Positions 1 to 9,765 are shown, counted from the stretch's first letter. The stretch is 64,000 bases of DNA from Chitinophaga varians (GCF_012641275.1 NZ_JABAIA010000001.1:1364001-1428000), one strand, 5' to 3'. The notes: a model not told the origin generated them from the sequence alone. Translations and numbers: made by a program.

Positions 1-636
1 ATCTCCGCCGATGATGTGCATATATTTATATTCCGCCCTGGTTTCGAAAGTAGGACCCTGTACGCCTACATATACGCCGGTATGCAGGTCAATATTGTTG
101 GCTGCAGCTATCTGAAACGCTGACAGGATCAGTTCTTTGGAATAGGGTTCGCTCATGTCCGGGAAACGGGGCCCCAGTGTATTCTCATTACGGCCACGCA
201 GCGGGTGCTCCGGCTGCAGGTTGATATGGTCCCTGATGATCATCAGGTCACCCACCTTAAAGTCAGCGTTCATACCGCCGGCAGCGTTGGAAATGAACAG
301 GGTATGAATGCCCAGTTCCTTCATCACCCTTACCGGAAAAGTGACCTGTTTCATGGAAAACCCTTCATAATAGTGGAATCTGCCGGCCATTGCAACAATA
401 GGCCTGCCCTGCATATATCCCAGTATCAGCTTCCCGGAATGCCCTTCCACCGTAGATTCGGGGAAATGGGGAATATCACGATAAGATATTTCGATGCTTT
501 GTTCTATTTCACCGGTCAGGTTACCCAGCCCGCTTCCCAATATCACCCCGGCCACAGGCGTCTCCTGCCAGTGTTTTCTGATATAATCCCCAGCTTCTTT
601 GATCTGGTCCGTTAATTCACTCATCTGTTTATGCAT
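1..636 (-). CDS. Purine nucleoside phosphorylase, 3' end beyond window
   Basis: Phosphorolysis of purine nucleosides to free base and ribose-1-phosphate in purine salvage. The 212 visible residues carry the family I PNP signatures: the phosphate-binding loop LGSGLGNLTGE near residue 33, GHSGKL, RFHYYEG, and SNAAGGMN followed by DHINLQPEHPLRG. The reading frame is still open at base 1, so the C-terminal part is missing from this window. Two starts are possible, ATG at 636 (MHKQMSEL) or ATG at 624 (MSEL). It is transcribed away from sucC, with about 115 bp between the two. Family assignment is firm; substrate preference (inosine/guanosine) is inferred from the family. Confidence 0.93.
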   Translation of the reverse strand, partial: MHKQMSELTDQIKEAGDYIRKHWQETPVAGVILGSGLGNLTGEIEQSIEISYRDIPHFPESTVEGHSGKLILGYMQGRPIVAMAGRFHYYEGFSMKQVTFPVRVMKELGIHTLFISNAAGGMNADFKVGDLMIIRDHINLQPEHPLRGRNENTLGPRFPDMSEPYSKELILSAFQIAAANNIDLHTGVYVGVQGPTFETRAEYKYMHIIGGD

Positions 637-752
637 TAATTAAAAGTCGGATTTAAAAAACAAACCCGCGCAAAGTTATTTTTTAATTCACAAATGAATG
701 CGGTTTTATATTTAAATCATAATGACCTATTTTAGCGGCAAATTTTATTGCG

Positions 753-1964
753 ATGAATTTACACGAGTACCAGGCTAAAGAACTGTTGAAAAAATATAAT
801 GTACCGGTTCAGGAAGGCATTCCGGTAGAAACACCGGAAGCAGCGGCCGAAGCTTACAAGCAACTGAAGGTGCAGTATGGTAATGAGTTTGCAGTGGTTA
901 AAGCGCAAATTCACGCTGGTGGACGCGGTAAAGGTAAAATCCGTGGAACTGAGCAGAGAGGTGTGGCTGTAGGAAAAAATGCGGAAGATGTGAAAACCAT
1001 TGCGGGCAACATCCTGGGTGGCACACTGGTAACCATACAGACCGGCGAAGCAGGCAAACTGGTAAACAAAGTACTGGTAGCACAGGACGTTTATTACCCT
1101 GGCCCTAATCCGGTAAAGGAATTTTACCTGTCTATCCTCCTGGACCGCGCTAAAGGCCAGAATGTGATCATGTATTCTACTGAAGGCGGTATGGATATCG
1201 AAGAAGTAGCGCACAGTACTCCTGAAAAAATATACAAAGAATGGGTAAAGCCAAACATGGCCCTGCAACCATTCCAGGCCCGTAATATCGCTTTCAACTT
1301 CGGTTTGAGCGGCGAAGCGTTCAAAAACATGGTGAAATTTGTTACCAACCTGTACAACGCTTACGTAGGACTGGATTGCAGCATGCTGGAAATCAACCCG
1401 TTATTTAAAACCAGCGACGAGAAAATCATTGCCGTTGACGCCAAAGTAAACCTGGATGACAACGCCCTGATGCGTCACCCTGACCTGGAAGCCCTCCGCG
1501 ACATCACCGAAGAAGATCCAACCGAAGTGGAAGCTGGTAAATATAACCTGAACTTCGTGAAACTGGACGGTAACGTAGGTTGCATGGTTAACGGCGCCGG
1601 TCTGGCCATGGCGACCATGGACATGATCAAACTGAGCGGCGGTGATCCGGCCAACTTCCTGGACGTAGGTGGTACTGCCAACGCACAAACCGTTGAAGCA
1701 GGCTTCCGCATCATCCTGAAAGACCCTAAAGTAAAAGCTATCCTGATCAATATCTTCGGCGGTATCGTTCGTTGCGACAGGGTTGCCCAGGGTGTTATCG
1801 ACGCCTACAAATCCATCGGCAACATCAACGTTCCGATCATTGTACGCTTACAGGGTACCAACGCCAAAGAAGCAAAAGAACTGATCGAAGCCAGCGGCCT
1901 GAAAGTGCAGTCTGCTACCCTCCTCAGTGAAGCTGCTGACCTGGTGAACAAAGCACTGAACTAA
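753..1964 (+). CDS. sucC: Succinyl-CoA ligase (ADP-forming) beta subunit
   Basis: TCA-cycle enzyme that couples succinyl-CoA hydrolysis to ATP or GTP formation, with SucD as partner. The full length of 403 residues matches the family. It starts with MNLHEYQAKELLKKY, has the ATP-grasp region with KAQIHAGGRGKGK near residue 50, MEEINPL-like text as SMLEINPL, and the C-terminal GGIVRCDRVAQGV CoA-ligase domain. The expected neighbour sucD is not adjacent: a strong terminator follows at 1991-2020 and the next gene is on the other strand, so the alpha subunit must lie elsewhere. Confidence 0.97.
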   Translation: MNLHEYQAKELLKKYNVPVQEGIPVETPEAAAEAYKQLKVQYGNEFAVVKAQIHAGGRGKGKIRGTEQRGVAVGKNAEDVKTIAGNILGGTLVTIQTGEAGKLVNKVLVAQDVYYPGPNPVKEFYLSILLDRAKGQNVIMYSTEGGMDIEEVAHSTPEKIYKEWVKPNMALQPFQARNIAFNFGLSGEAFKNMVKFVTNLYNAYVGLDCSMLEINPLFKTSDEKIIAVDAKVNLDDNALMRHPDLEALRDITEEDPTEVEAGKYNLNFVKLDGNVGCMVNGAGLAMATMDMIKLSGGDPANFLDVGGTANAQTVEAGFRIILKDPKVKAILINIFGGIVRCDRVAQGVIDAYKSIGNINVPIIVRLQGTNAKEAKELIEASGLKVQSATLLSEAADLVNKALN

Positions 1965-1990
1965 TCATTGGATTATCAGATATTAAAAAA

Positions 1991-2020
1991 GCGGAGATCA
2001 GCAGATCTCCGCTTTTTTTT
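1991..2020 (+). terminator. Intrinsic terminator after sucC
   Basis: An inverted repeat GCGGAGATC/GATCTCCGC with a short loop is followed by eight or more T residues, 26 bp after the sucC stop. Confidence 0.9.
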
Positions 2021-2035
2021 TCGATTTTTCGGGCC

Positions 2036-3193
2036 TTAACTGCCAAAATTCTTCAATTCGGCCTCTTCTTTCGCTGTATCATCCCCCCAGGATTTCTTTT
2101 TATCAATCACCCAGCCCAGGAATTTCCTGGCTTGCGCCTGGTCTACTCCCCTGCTCATCCGTACAAGCCCTTGCAGGTTTTCCAGACTGGCATCGGCAGT
2201 CACCACCGCATCCGCCCATTTCAGGTACTGCGCTTTTAAGGCAGCATCTTTGGCTAACTCCGCTCCCAGGTAAAACTGCATATACCGCACCCTGTTTTCG
2301 TTGCGGTCCGGATGCGCAGCGGCAAACTCGAGAAATGCCCTGACATCTTTGCATTTTTTATAGAGGTAGTTTTCTGCATAATACATCTGCACATAGTTCC
2401 AATCCTCCGGGCGGTATACGGCCTGCTGCTTTTGCAGGAACACGTCAAATGCGGCTTTGTCCAGGGCGGCTGGCAGCGCAGCTATATCCTGCTTCAGCAG
2501 CTTGTCCATGATATTGATGTTCAGATCTTCACCGAAACGGTCCAGGTAAGCGCCCCGGTTCTTCAGGTAAAATGTGCGGTAATCATCCGGCAGCACAGCG
2601 GTCATCTGCATTACCTTAAAAGTGGATTCGGCCAGCTTGTCTTTTTGTTTGGCCAGATACCCCGCAATCTCGTCTTTATCTCCGCCTTTGTAATTCTTGT
2701 CCCACATGGCCCTGTAGAAAGCGGGGTCTTTGGAGGAAAGGCTGTTGCCAAAACCGGCCAGTGTTTTACCGGCTTTGTAACGGACAATATTGTTTTTCAG
2801 AAAGGCCATGAACCTGTCAGGCTCCTGGTAACCGGAGCTTCTGTCCAGCAACTGGCCGTCACCGGAAATAACCAGGTAAGTGGGAAAACCGCGCATAAAA
2901 TACTTGCGGCACATCTCCATCCCAAATTCTTCCTTAAACACGTCATAACCGGTACAGATAAAATTTTCTTCCATGTACTTTTTTACTTCCGGCCGTGGAA
3001 AAACTTTTACTTCCATGTCTTTACAGGCATGGCAACCTTCAAAATAGGTGTCGATAAAAATAGGTTTGTGTTCTTTCCTGGCCCTGTTGGTGAGCTCTTT
3101 CCAGCTGCCTTTAATGAATTGGGTACTGACCTGCGCTACGGCCATAACAGGCAATAACGCAGCTACCAGCAATGCTTTGGTTAGCTTTTGCAT
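2036..3193 (-). CDS. Exported thioredoxin-like protein
   Basis: A 385-residue protein with an N-terminal signal peptide (hydrophobic stretch 6-20, cleavage probably after AVA). A thioredoxin-fold domain follows, with the motif C54-H-A-C57 in FEGCHACKDM and the cis-proline loop RGFPTYL near residue 104. The remainder, about residues 140-385, is helical and resembles the variable C-terminal part of thioredoxin_7/DUF255-type periplasmic proteins. The likely location is periplasm, with a role in disulfide exchange or reduction of an unknown client. It stands alone, convergent with sucC. The 5' leader holds a CCAA-type simple repeat (3206-3237). The exact client is not predictable. Confidence 0.8.
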   Translation of the reverse strand: MQKLTKALLVAALLPVMAVAQVSTQFIKGSWKELTNRARKEHKPIFIDTYFEGCHACKDMEVKVFPRPEVKKYMEENFICTGYDVFKEEFGMEMCRKYFMRGFPTYLVISGDGQLLDRSSGYQEPDRFMAFLKNNIVRYKAGKTLAGFGNSLSSKDPAFYRAMWDKNYKGGDKDEIAGYLAKQKDKLAESTFKVMQMTAVLPDDYRTFYLKNRGAYLDRFGEDLNINIMDKLLKQDIAALPAALDKAAFDVFLQKQQAVYRPEDWNYVQMYYAENYLYKKCKDVRAFLEFAAAHPDRNENRVRYMQFYLGAELAKDAALKAQYLKWADAVVTADASLENLQGLVRMSRGVDQAQARKFLGWVIDKKKSWGDDTAKEEAELKNFGS

Positions 3194-3205
3194 ACGCTTT
3201 TTTAA

Positions 3206-3237
3206 TGGTTTGGTTGTTGGTTGGTTGGTTTGGTTTT
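3206..3237. repeat. Low-complexity TTGG/CCAA repeat
   Basis: Runs of TTGG and TTTGG units lie just upstream of the thioredoxin-like gene start (3193), inside its probable 5' untranslated region. A slippage-prone tract at this position could alter expression, but nothing here proves it. Confidence 0.6.
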
Positions 3238-3310
3238 CTAAGACCGCAATAGTAAGTAATATCCCTGTAATCCTATAGGATATTGGATAGACGGCAATTC
3301 AGGGCGATGA

Positions 3311-3348
3311 TATAAAAAACGAAGGGCTGACCTTTATGGTCAGCCCCT
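3311..3348 (-). terminator. Intrinsic terminator after the PBP gene
   Basis: A nine-base stem GGGCTGACC/GGTCAGCCC (3324-3346) is followed, on the minus strand, by TTCGTTTTTT. It sits 8 bp beyond the stop of the penicillin-binding protein gene. Confidence 0.8.
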
Positions 3349-3355
3349 GTTATGA

Positions 3356-5758
3356 TTAACTATCTTTTTTAGGAGGATATACTGCTTTGGGTGTGGCAGG
3401 TGTTCCCTTGTCTTTATTATCTTCTTTAGGCTTTGGCGTTACCGGCTTCTCCTCTTTGGGCCTGGTGGTTTCCTGCGCCGGCTTGTCAGCCCCCGGTGAG
3501 TACATGTCTTCCTCATTGGTCTGGTAGTCGGATTCGGAACCGTTGCCGATATCTTCCGCTTCTGCACCGGGTTTCACGTTGGTGTCAAAGTTGGAGTAGG
3601 TTTCATCCGTCATATTGGCCGGCACCGGGAATTTATCACTGCTGGTAACTTTCAGTGTATTATCGGCAAATACTTTCTGCATGAAATAGGCCCAGATAGG
3701 CAGGCCTGTATTGGCGCCCTGACCTATACCGGTGGTGGCAAAGTGGATAAAGTTGTTTTCGCAACCTACCCAGGCGCCTGCCAGCAGTTTAGGGGTGTAA
3801 CCAATAAACCAGCCGTCGGTGTTATCGTTGGTGGTACCGGTTTTACCGGCCATTTCACCCTGCATTTTATAAGTGCCGCGCATACGGGCGCCGGTGCCGC
3901 CGGGCTGCAATACGCCCTCCATCATCTTCACCATGGTGTATGCTTCCTTCTCGCTGATCACCTCACGTTTCACCGGGGCAAAGGTTTCGAGGATATTACC
4001 GTAACGGTCTTCTATACGGGTGATATAGATCGGTTTGGTATTGATACCTCTGGCCGGGAACATGGTGTAGGCCTGCAACATCTCGTACAGGGATATTTCA
4101 GATACCCCGAGCGCGATGGATGGATAAGGTTCTATTTTGCTGGTGAAGCCAATTTTGTTCTGTGCAAAGTCTGCAAAGGCTTTGGCGCCAATCTGTTTAA
4201 TCAGATAGGCGGACACCAGGTTGAGAGATCTGGCCAATGCGCCTGCCATAGAGATACTGCCGCCTACGCTGCCTTCAGAGTTGCGGGTCAGTGTCCAGTT
4301 GCCGATAGTGATCGGTTCGTTGGGCAGCATGGTGTTGGGCGACATACCGTTCATGATCGCAAAGCAATACAGGAACGGTTTAAAGGTAGAGCCAACCTGA
4401 CGGCGGGTTTTAGCTACGTGGTCATTTTTAAAGTAACGGAAATCCGGACCGCCTACCCAGGCTTTTACCTCACCGCTTTCAGGGTCCATGGCCATGAAGC
4501 CGGCCTGTAACACCGCACGCATGTATTTAATGGAATCCAGCGGCGTCATCACGGTATCAATCTCGTTCAGGTCCGGTTCTGTAAAGCTTTTCCAGGCAAA
4601 CACCTTCATTTTGGTCGGGGTGTTGAAGGACTTGGTAATATCTTCATCAGAAGCCTCCGCTTCTTTCATGTTACGGTAGCGGTCAGATTCTTTCGTGTAT
4701 TTATCGAGGTACTGCGGCCATTTTTTCCACACGTTGCCTGTTTTCACGTCGTTTTGGTTAGACAGGTATTTCTGCAGGGTTTGCAGGTGACGGGACACCG
4801 CCTCTTCTGCATACAACTGCATACGTGGGTTGATGGTAGTATAAATCTTGAGGCCGTCACGGTAAAGGTTATACGGCGTGCCGTCTGCTTTTTTATGGTC
4901 TTTACACCAGGCTTTCACCTCATCACGCAGCACTTCGCGAAAATAAGGCGCCAGTCCTTTGTTGTGGTCTATCTTATTATAGTGTAATACAATAGGCTTG
5001 CTTTTAGCAGCGGCAGCTTCTGCAGGGGTGATAAAATTGGCATCCACCATGTTGTCTATCACCGTATTACGGCGGGCCAGGGCCAGCTGCGGGTTACGAC
5101 GGGGATTGTAGAGGGTATTGCCTTTCAGCATGCCCACCAGTATCGCTGCTTCCTCGATGGAAAGGTGACCGGCATCTTTACTGAAGAAAGTACGGGCGCC
5201 GTTTTCAATACCATATACGTTATCACCGAAAGCGACCGTGTTCAGGTACAGTGTCAGGATTTCCTGTTTGGTGAAGTTTCTTTCCAGTTTCACGGCGATG
5301 ATCCACTCCTGCAGTTTTTGGAAAGCCCTGCTAACGGGATTGGTGGCACGCTGTTTACCCAGGTTATCTGTTTGCAGGTTGAGTGCCAGCTGCTGGGTGA
5401 TGGTGCTGGAACCGCGCTTTTTACCGATCAGCAGGTAAAAAGGGATGGCCATAGTGCCTTTGGCATCGATACCGGAGTTCTGATAAAAGCGGGTTTCTTC
5501 CGTAGCGATCAGGGCATTGATCACATTTTTGGAGATCTCATTGAAATCGCTGCTGGAGCGGTCAACCTGATAATATTTGCCCAATATGGTCCCGTCATCA
5601 GCTATTACTTCGGAAGCCAGCGCGGCGCGCGGGTTTTCCAGTTCCTCCATGGAGGGCATATTGCCGATGACCCTGAAGTTGATCAGTAAGATTAAAAGAA
5701 CGAACAGTGCTAAAATACCAAACGCTACACGCCACAATATTTTCACCGATTTTTTCAT
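3356..5758 (-). CDS. Class A penicillin-binding protein (PBP1A family)
   Basis: Bifunctional peptidoglycan glycosyltransferase/transpeptidase, anchored in the inner membrane by one helix (residues 8-28) and acting in the periplasm. The GT51 domain holds the catalytic glutamate in ATEETRFY (about E87/E88) and the SSTITQQLALNL motif at about 117-128. The transpeptidase domain has S457-T-F-K460, the SLN motif at 511-513 and K639-T-G. The C-terminal tail of about 70 residues is rich in Pro, Lys and Glu and is probably disordered. Its 800 residues are normal for Bacteroidota PBP1A. It is monocistronic, with its own terminator at 3311-3348. Confidence 0.95.
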   Translation of the reverse strand: MKKSVKILWRVAFGILALFVLLILLINFRVIGNMPSMEELENPRAALASEVIADDGTILGKYYQVDRSSSDFNEISKNVINALIATEETRFYQNSGIDAKGTMAIPFYLLIGKKRGSSTITQQLALNLQTDNLGKQRATNPVSRAFQKLQEWIIAVKLERNFTKQEILTLYLNTVAFGDNVYGIENGARTFFSKDAGHLSIEEAAILVGMLKGNTLYNPRRNPQLALARRNTVIDNMVDANFITPAEAAAAKSKPIVLHYNKIDHNKGLAPYFREVLRDEVKAWCKDHKKADGTPYNLYRDGLKIYTTINPRMQLYAEEAVSRHLQTLQKYLSNQNDVKTGNVWKKWPQYLDKYTKESDRYRNMKEAEASDEDITKSFNTPTKMKVFAWKSFTEPDLNEIDTVMTPLDSIKYMRAVLQAGFMAMDPESGEVKAWVGGPDFRYFKNDHVAKTRRQVGSTFKPFLYCFAIMNGMSPNTMLPNEPITIGNWTLTRNSEGSVGGSISMAGALARSLNLVSAYLIKQIGAKAFADFAQNKIGFTSKIEPYPSIALGVSEISLYEMLQAYTMFPARGINTKPIYITRIEDRYGNILETFAPVKREVISEKEAYTMVKMMEGVLQPGGTGARMRGTYKMQGEMAGKTGTTNDNTDGWFIGYTPKLLAGAWVGCENNFIHFATTGIGQGANTGLPIWAYFMQKVFADNTLKVTSSDKFPVPANMTDETYSNFDTNVKPGAEAEDIGNGSESDYQTNEEDMYSPGADKPAQETTRPKEEKPVTPKPKEDNKDKGTPATPKAVYPPKKDS

Positions 5759-5999
5759 GCGCTATATTAATTTGTTTTGCGGCGTACGCCGAGTTTTTTG
5801 GACAGTTGCTATCGTTGGCTGTTAAAATAGATATTTAATAAACAGCCTCTAACAGCAATAAACAGGCCTGTTTACTAACAGTTTGACCCACAAATCTATT
5901 AAATATTTGCAGATTTAATGATGCCGGCCGGTATTGCTGCCGGATTTAACATTCCCTTATCCGGCGCAAGCCCCTGAGTTTGCTGTAAAAGACTTGCTA

Positions 6000-8900
6000 T
6001 TATTGTGTTACATAATTGTCCGAAAAAAACTTCCTGTAACCGATCAGGTCTTTCGTGCTGTTAAGCAATATGAAATTATCTCTTGATATGACAAAAAAGG
6101 AATAATCGGCAGGCCTTATCCGCGGGATAATGCTGACAGCGGCTTCTTCCCGGATTTCATCGAAATAGTTCAGGGCTTTGTCTTCATTCGCGAATATTCT
6201 GAATATCAGCATGGTTTCGGAAGGAGACAACACAAAACTGCCCACTTCGATTTTATCGGTAGCATGTTTGGAGGCATTGTAGCGGGTGAACTGGTTCAGC
6301 CCTTCGTCCATCAGTTCTTTGGAGACGCGCTGAAACGCCAGCACAACAAAGTGCGGGTTGTCTGCCGACAGTTTATAAGGCGTTATCGGCTTGGGCGGCG
6401 GCGGTGGCGCTACCGTAGCGATAGGCGCAGTAGGCACATTACCGGCTATCTGGTTGGAAACATGGGCAGAATCTGCCAGGGCTGCCGGTGTTTTGGCGCC
6501 ATTGATCCTGTCTACCAGCACCGGTTGCGGGTTCTGCCAGGGATATTTCATGGAAATATTTTCATCCAGCAGCGGGCCGCCATTATTATCTTTCCTTATT
6601 TCCAGTTTAGCGAGATAGTTTACCAGTTCATTCCGATGATCTAGCGCGTCCAGCAGGGCTTGTGTTTGCTGATGGATACCTTCGTCGCCTGGGTATTTGT
6701 TCATCACCGCCAGCACGGCTTTACGGGAAGCCTGGGTACTGTCCACGCCAATGAGGGTGTCCTGCTTAACGATAGCCATGGCTTCCAGCAGGTCAAACCT
6801 GCCCTGCATGAAGTTAACGCCATAGGTGCTGTCAGCGCGGTGTTTGATAGCCAGCGCACCGGCCACGTCTCCGTTGCGGAAAGCCGTATAGGCGGAATCG
6901 TAAGTGGCGCTGATAGTCTTTTTCCGGGCTAAATCCGTATCGCGGTTGCCGCCGGAGCGGATGATATCCGCGTAGTTGGTATTACCGTACTGCTTCAGGA
7001 TGATATCTTTTAAGCGGGCCACATCAGCAGCGTGGTTCAGTTTACCATGCCATACGTATAGGGAGTAGAGTATCTCCGGTTTACGCGGGTGGTCCGGATA
7101 TTTGAGCAGCAGCGAGTCGTAGGTTTCTATCGCCAGCGGATAGTTTTCCAGTTTATCGTAATACAGTTTGCCCAGTTCAAAACGGGCGTCCTGGTCCAGT
7201 TTATGGGAGTTGGCCAGTTTCTCCGGTGTCAGCGGCAACCCTTGTGCCAGGCGTTCGCCGGTAATGCTGTCTGGTGGCAGGTTTTCCGGTGTAGCAGCGG
7301 CAGTGGCGCCGTCGGTGCTCATTTGTACCGGAGCGTCGTTGTTATTGGCCACATGGAGATTGCCGGCCTGGCTGCGACGCCAGTTATCGGCCACCTGGCG
7401 GCTGCCCCAGCGGCGTTTGAACTCGGAGTAACCGGTCGATTTGCTGGCAGGATTATAGAAATACCAGTCCCCTTTTTCTTCTTTGGGGCTGTAGGCGCCG
7501 TTGTTGTTCATCCCGAAGGCCGGGTTGTCATAGGAATTGGCGCCCTGCATGGCATCGTTCTTTTTCTTTTCCGCAGCGGCTGTTTTAAGGGTGGCCGCCA
7601 TTTTAGCGAGGAAAATGTTGCGGTCGGATTCCGGCATGGCGGCAATCCGCTGCAGGCTGTCCTCCCGCTGAATTACAGCACGTTTGGCAGCTACGTCGGC
7701 AAGAACTGTTTTGCGTACATTGACAGTGGCCGCATCCACGAAGTCGGGCGTCATGGTGCCGGCGGTGCTGTCGTAATATTTTTTGGCGTCCAGGTACTGG
7801 CGCTGATCATAATAGATATCGGCGATGGCCTTGTAGGTGAGCGTACGCTGCACCATGTTGTCACCACCGGCTTTGAGTGATTTCTGCAGGTAACCAAGGG
7901 CTGCTTCCGCATCTGCGGGATATGCGAGGGTGCCCATGGTGTAGAGGATGGCGTCCCGGAAGCGGCTAAAGCGCTCTTTCTTCAGCATGTGGCGCAGACC
8001 GTCCTGGCTGCGCGCCAGTCCCCCTTCTTTTTTTGCGTTGATTTTAGCGATCTGGAGACGGGCCTGAAAGTCCATCATAGGGTCCGGCCTGGACGCGATC
8101 ACATCGCGGAACTTGTCCATGGCCGAATCGGCGTGGTGCTGTTGCAGGTACAGTTGACCGAGGATAAAATGCATCCTGGCCCTGGCCACCCTGTCGCGGC
8201 TTTTATCGATGGCTACTTTCAGCGGTTCAATCGTTTCGGGGTAACGGCCCTGGATATAGTTGCTGTAGGCCCTCACTTCGGCCAGGCCGCCATCGAGGCG
8301 GGCCGGGAAGTAAGGATCGGTGCTCAGGATATTGAGCAGTGCCTGTACTTCATCATATTCTTTCTGTTCCAGCAGGGTTTTGGCACGCCAGAGGAAGGCA
8401 TCGTTACGGGCGGACACGTGTTTGAAGCGGCCGAGGATACCTTTCCGTTTTTCGCGGGTGGCAATGGAAATATGATCATTTTCACTGGCGCCCACAACGG
8501 TTTTGTATTCGTCTTTTTTCTTGGGCGCGAAAGTGAGGTTGATATATTGAAAGGTTTTATTGGCATTTTCCAGATCGCCTTCATAGAAGTAGGCGCGACC
8601 CATTAGCAGGAAACAGTCGTCGATCCATTTTCCGCGGGGGTCGTGCAACTGGATGGCCATATTGGTTTTTTCGATCACGGAGTCCAGTTCCGTTTTGCTG
8701 AATCCCTGACTTTGCAGGCTGGTAGGGTAAAATGGCAGCAGTACGTTGTAATTGTCCTGCCCGTCGCGGTTGACGGTTTTCACCACCTTGTCCAGCTTCA
8801 CCCGGGCATGGAAGTAATAGTTATAGCGGGTCGCCAGGTTCTGAAAGAACCTGCGTTTGAAAGTCCAGTGTTTTTTTTCCAGCATCACTTCGGAAGGTGG

Positions 8901-9104
8901 CCGCCTGTCCTGTATGCGTGGCTCTTTTGGTTTGAAGAGCGGCTTGTTGAGTAGCGGCTTTTGGGACTGACTTTGAGGGTCCTGTTGTCGTGGCTGCTGC
9001 TGCTGCGCCTGGTTGCGGGGCTTGATTTGAGCCAAAACCGCCGGAGCCATGCACAACAAAAAAATTAATACCGGATAATGACGTAGCGATTTATAGCGAT
9101 TCAT
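6000..9104 (-). CDS. porW: Type IX secretion protein PorW/SprE-like TPR protein
   Basis: A 1034-residue exported protein with a signal peptide ending VLA, a Gln/Pro-rich linker to about residue 50, then many TPR-like helical repeats. The N-terminal segment (ATRYNYYFHARVKLDK, LLPFYP, KWIDDCFLLMGRAYFYEGD) matches what I know of PorW/SprE, needed for T9SS secretion and gliding in Bacteroidota. The C-terminal 110 residues (HFVVLAFQRVSKELMDEG, LIFRIFANEDKALNYFDEI) look like the domain that closes PorW. Sortable T9SS cargo genes occur elsewhere in this window, in keeping with a working system. The gene is divergent from the bactofilin cluster. The symbol is given from sequence resemblance, not a search. 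Confidence 0.75.
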   Translation of the reverse strand: MNRYKSLRHYPVLIFLLCMAPAVLAQIKPRNQAQQQQPRQQDPQSQSQKPLLNKPLFKPKEPRIQDRRPPSEVMLEKKHWTFKRRFFQNLATRYNYYFHARVKLDKVVKTVNRDGQDNYNVLLPFYPTSLQSQGFSKTELDSVIEKTNMAIQLHDPRGKWIDDCFLLMGRAYFYEGDLENANKTFQYINLTFAPKKKDEYKTVVGASENDHISIATREKRKGILGRFKHVSARNDAFLWRAKTLLEQKEYDEVQALLNILSTDPYFPARLDGGLAEVRAYSNYIQGRYPETIEPLKVAIDKSRDRVARARMHFILGQLYLQQHHADSAMDKFRDVIASRPDPMMDFQARLQIAKINAKKEGGLARSQDGLRHMLKKERFSRFRDAILYTMGTLAYPADAEAALGYLQKSLKAGGDNMVQRTLTYKAIADIYYDQRQYLDAKKYYDSTAGTMTPDFVDAATVNVRKTVLADVAAKRAVIQREDSLQRIAAMPESDRNIFLAKMAATLKTAAAEKKKNDAMQGANSYDNPAFGMNNNGAYSPKEEKGDWYFYNPASKSTGYSEFKRRWGSRQVADNWRRSQAGNLHVANNNDAPVQMSTDGATAAATPENLPPDSITGERLAQGLPLTPEKLANSHKLDQDARFELGKLYYDKLENYPLAIETYDSLLLKYPDHPRKPEILYSLYVWHGKLNHAADVARLKDIILKQYGNTNYADIIRSGGNRDTDLARKKTISATYDSAYTAFRNGDVAGALAIKHRADSTYGVNFMQGRFDLLEAMAIVKQDTLIGVDSTQASRKAVLAVMNKYPGDEGIHQQTQALLDALDHRNELVNYLAKLEIRKDNNGGPLLDENISMKYPWQNPQPVLVDRINGAKTPAALADSAHVSNQIAGNVPTAPIATVAPPPPPKPITPYKLSADNPHFVVLAFQRVSKELMDEGLNQFTRYNASKHATDKIEVGSFVLSPSETMLIFRIFANEDKALNYFDEIREEAAVSIIPRIRPADYSFFVISRDNFILLNSTKDLIGYRKFFSDNYVTQ

Positions 9105-9248
9105 GGATGCCAGGGTGTATAGGCTGTATATATAACTGTAAGTTTGAAAAAATATTTTAAAGATAGGATAAAATAGTGGATTGATTGGTGGGATTGATTA
9201 ACTTTAGCCGCCTGAAAACGAATAAATCTCTATAAGCACACCAAAAAA

Positions 9249-9653
9249 ATGGCCAAGAAGGGGAAAAAAAACAACAGACGAAACCTTGAAAAACTCAGTC
9301 ATAAATACCGTTTGGTGATTATGAATGATGACACCTATGAAGAAGTGACCTCCTTCAAACTGTCCAGAATGAGTGTTTATATAGCTTTGAGCACCCTGTT
9401 TGTATTACTGGTAGCCATTACTGTGGCCACAGTAGTATTTACGCCATTACGTTATTATATCCCGGGCTATGGAGACCTGAAACAACGCAAGGAGTTCATC
9501 CACCTGAAAATGCGGGCGGATTCACTGGAAACAGCCATTAATCAACGGGATCTCTACCTGAAAAACATCAAACAGGTGATCAACGGGGAATTTACCGGCA
9601 AACTGGATACCACCATGTTAAAAGTGCCGAAAGTAGATAACAGCACGTATTAA
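9249..9653 (+). CDS. Short membrane anchor resembling the N-terminus of bactofilin-linked M23 peptidases
   Basis: 134 residues with a basic N-terminus (KKGKKNNRRN), the conserved-looking block KYRLVIMNDDTYEEVTSFKL, one transmembrane helix at about 50-72, then TPLRYYIPGYGD and a coiled-coil-like periplasmic tail. From memory, Bacteroidota proteins with this beginning continue into an M23 (LytM) peptidase domain and are encoded next to bactofilin. Here the protein stops before any HxxxD/HxH zinc motif, and only 157 bp remain before the bactofilin gene. It may therefore be a regulatory or scaffolding version. The start at 9249 fits the divergent spacing from porW. Confidence 0.75.
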   Translation: MAKKGKKNNRRNLEKLSHKYRLVIMNDDTYEEVTSFKLSRMSVYIALSTLFVLLVAITVATVVFTPLRYYIPGYGDLKQRKEFIHLKMRADSLETAINQRDLYLKNIKQVINGEFTGKLDTTMLKVPKVDNSTY

Positions 9654-9677
9654 AATTAGAAATTTTGCCATTTAGGA

Positions 9678-9765
9678 ATTTTGTTATTTGATTGATTGTG
9701 ATTGATTGTTCAGAATAGCCATGTCCATATCTCTGCCCAATAACCAAATAATCAAATAACAAAAT
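9678..9765. repeat. 16-bp perfect inverted repeat between anchor gene and bactofilin
   Basis: ATTTTGTTATTTGATT at 9678-9693 is repeated in inverted orientation at 9750-9765, with 56 bp between the arms. The arms are AT-rich, so a stem-loop is possible but no clean T-tract terminator follows. It could be a dispersed palindromic element or an mRNA stability element. Confidence 0.55.

Noticed and set aside
205..615. A 136-residue plus-strand frame at the start of the window
   Set aside because: It is the reverse-strand shadow of the purine nucleoside phosphorylase gene, whose motifs are clear.
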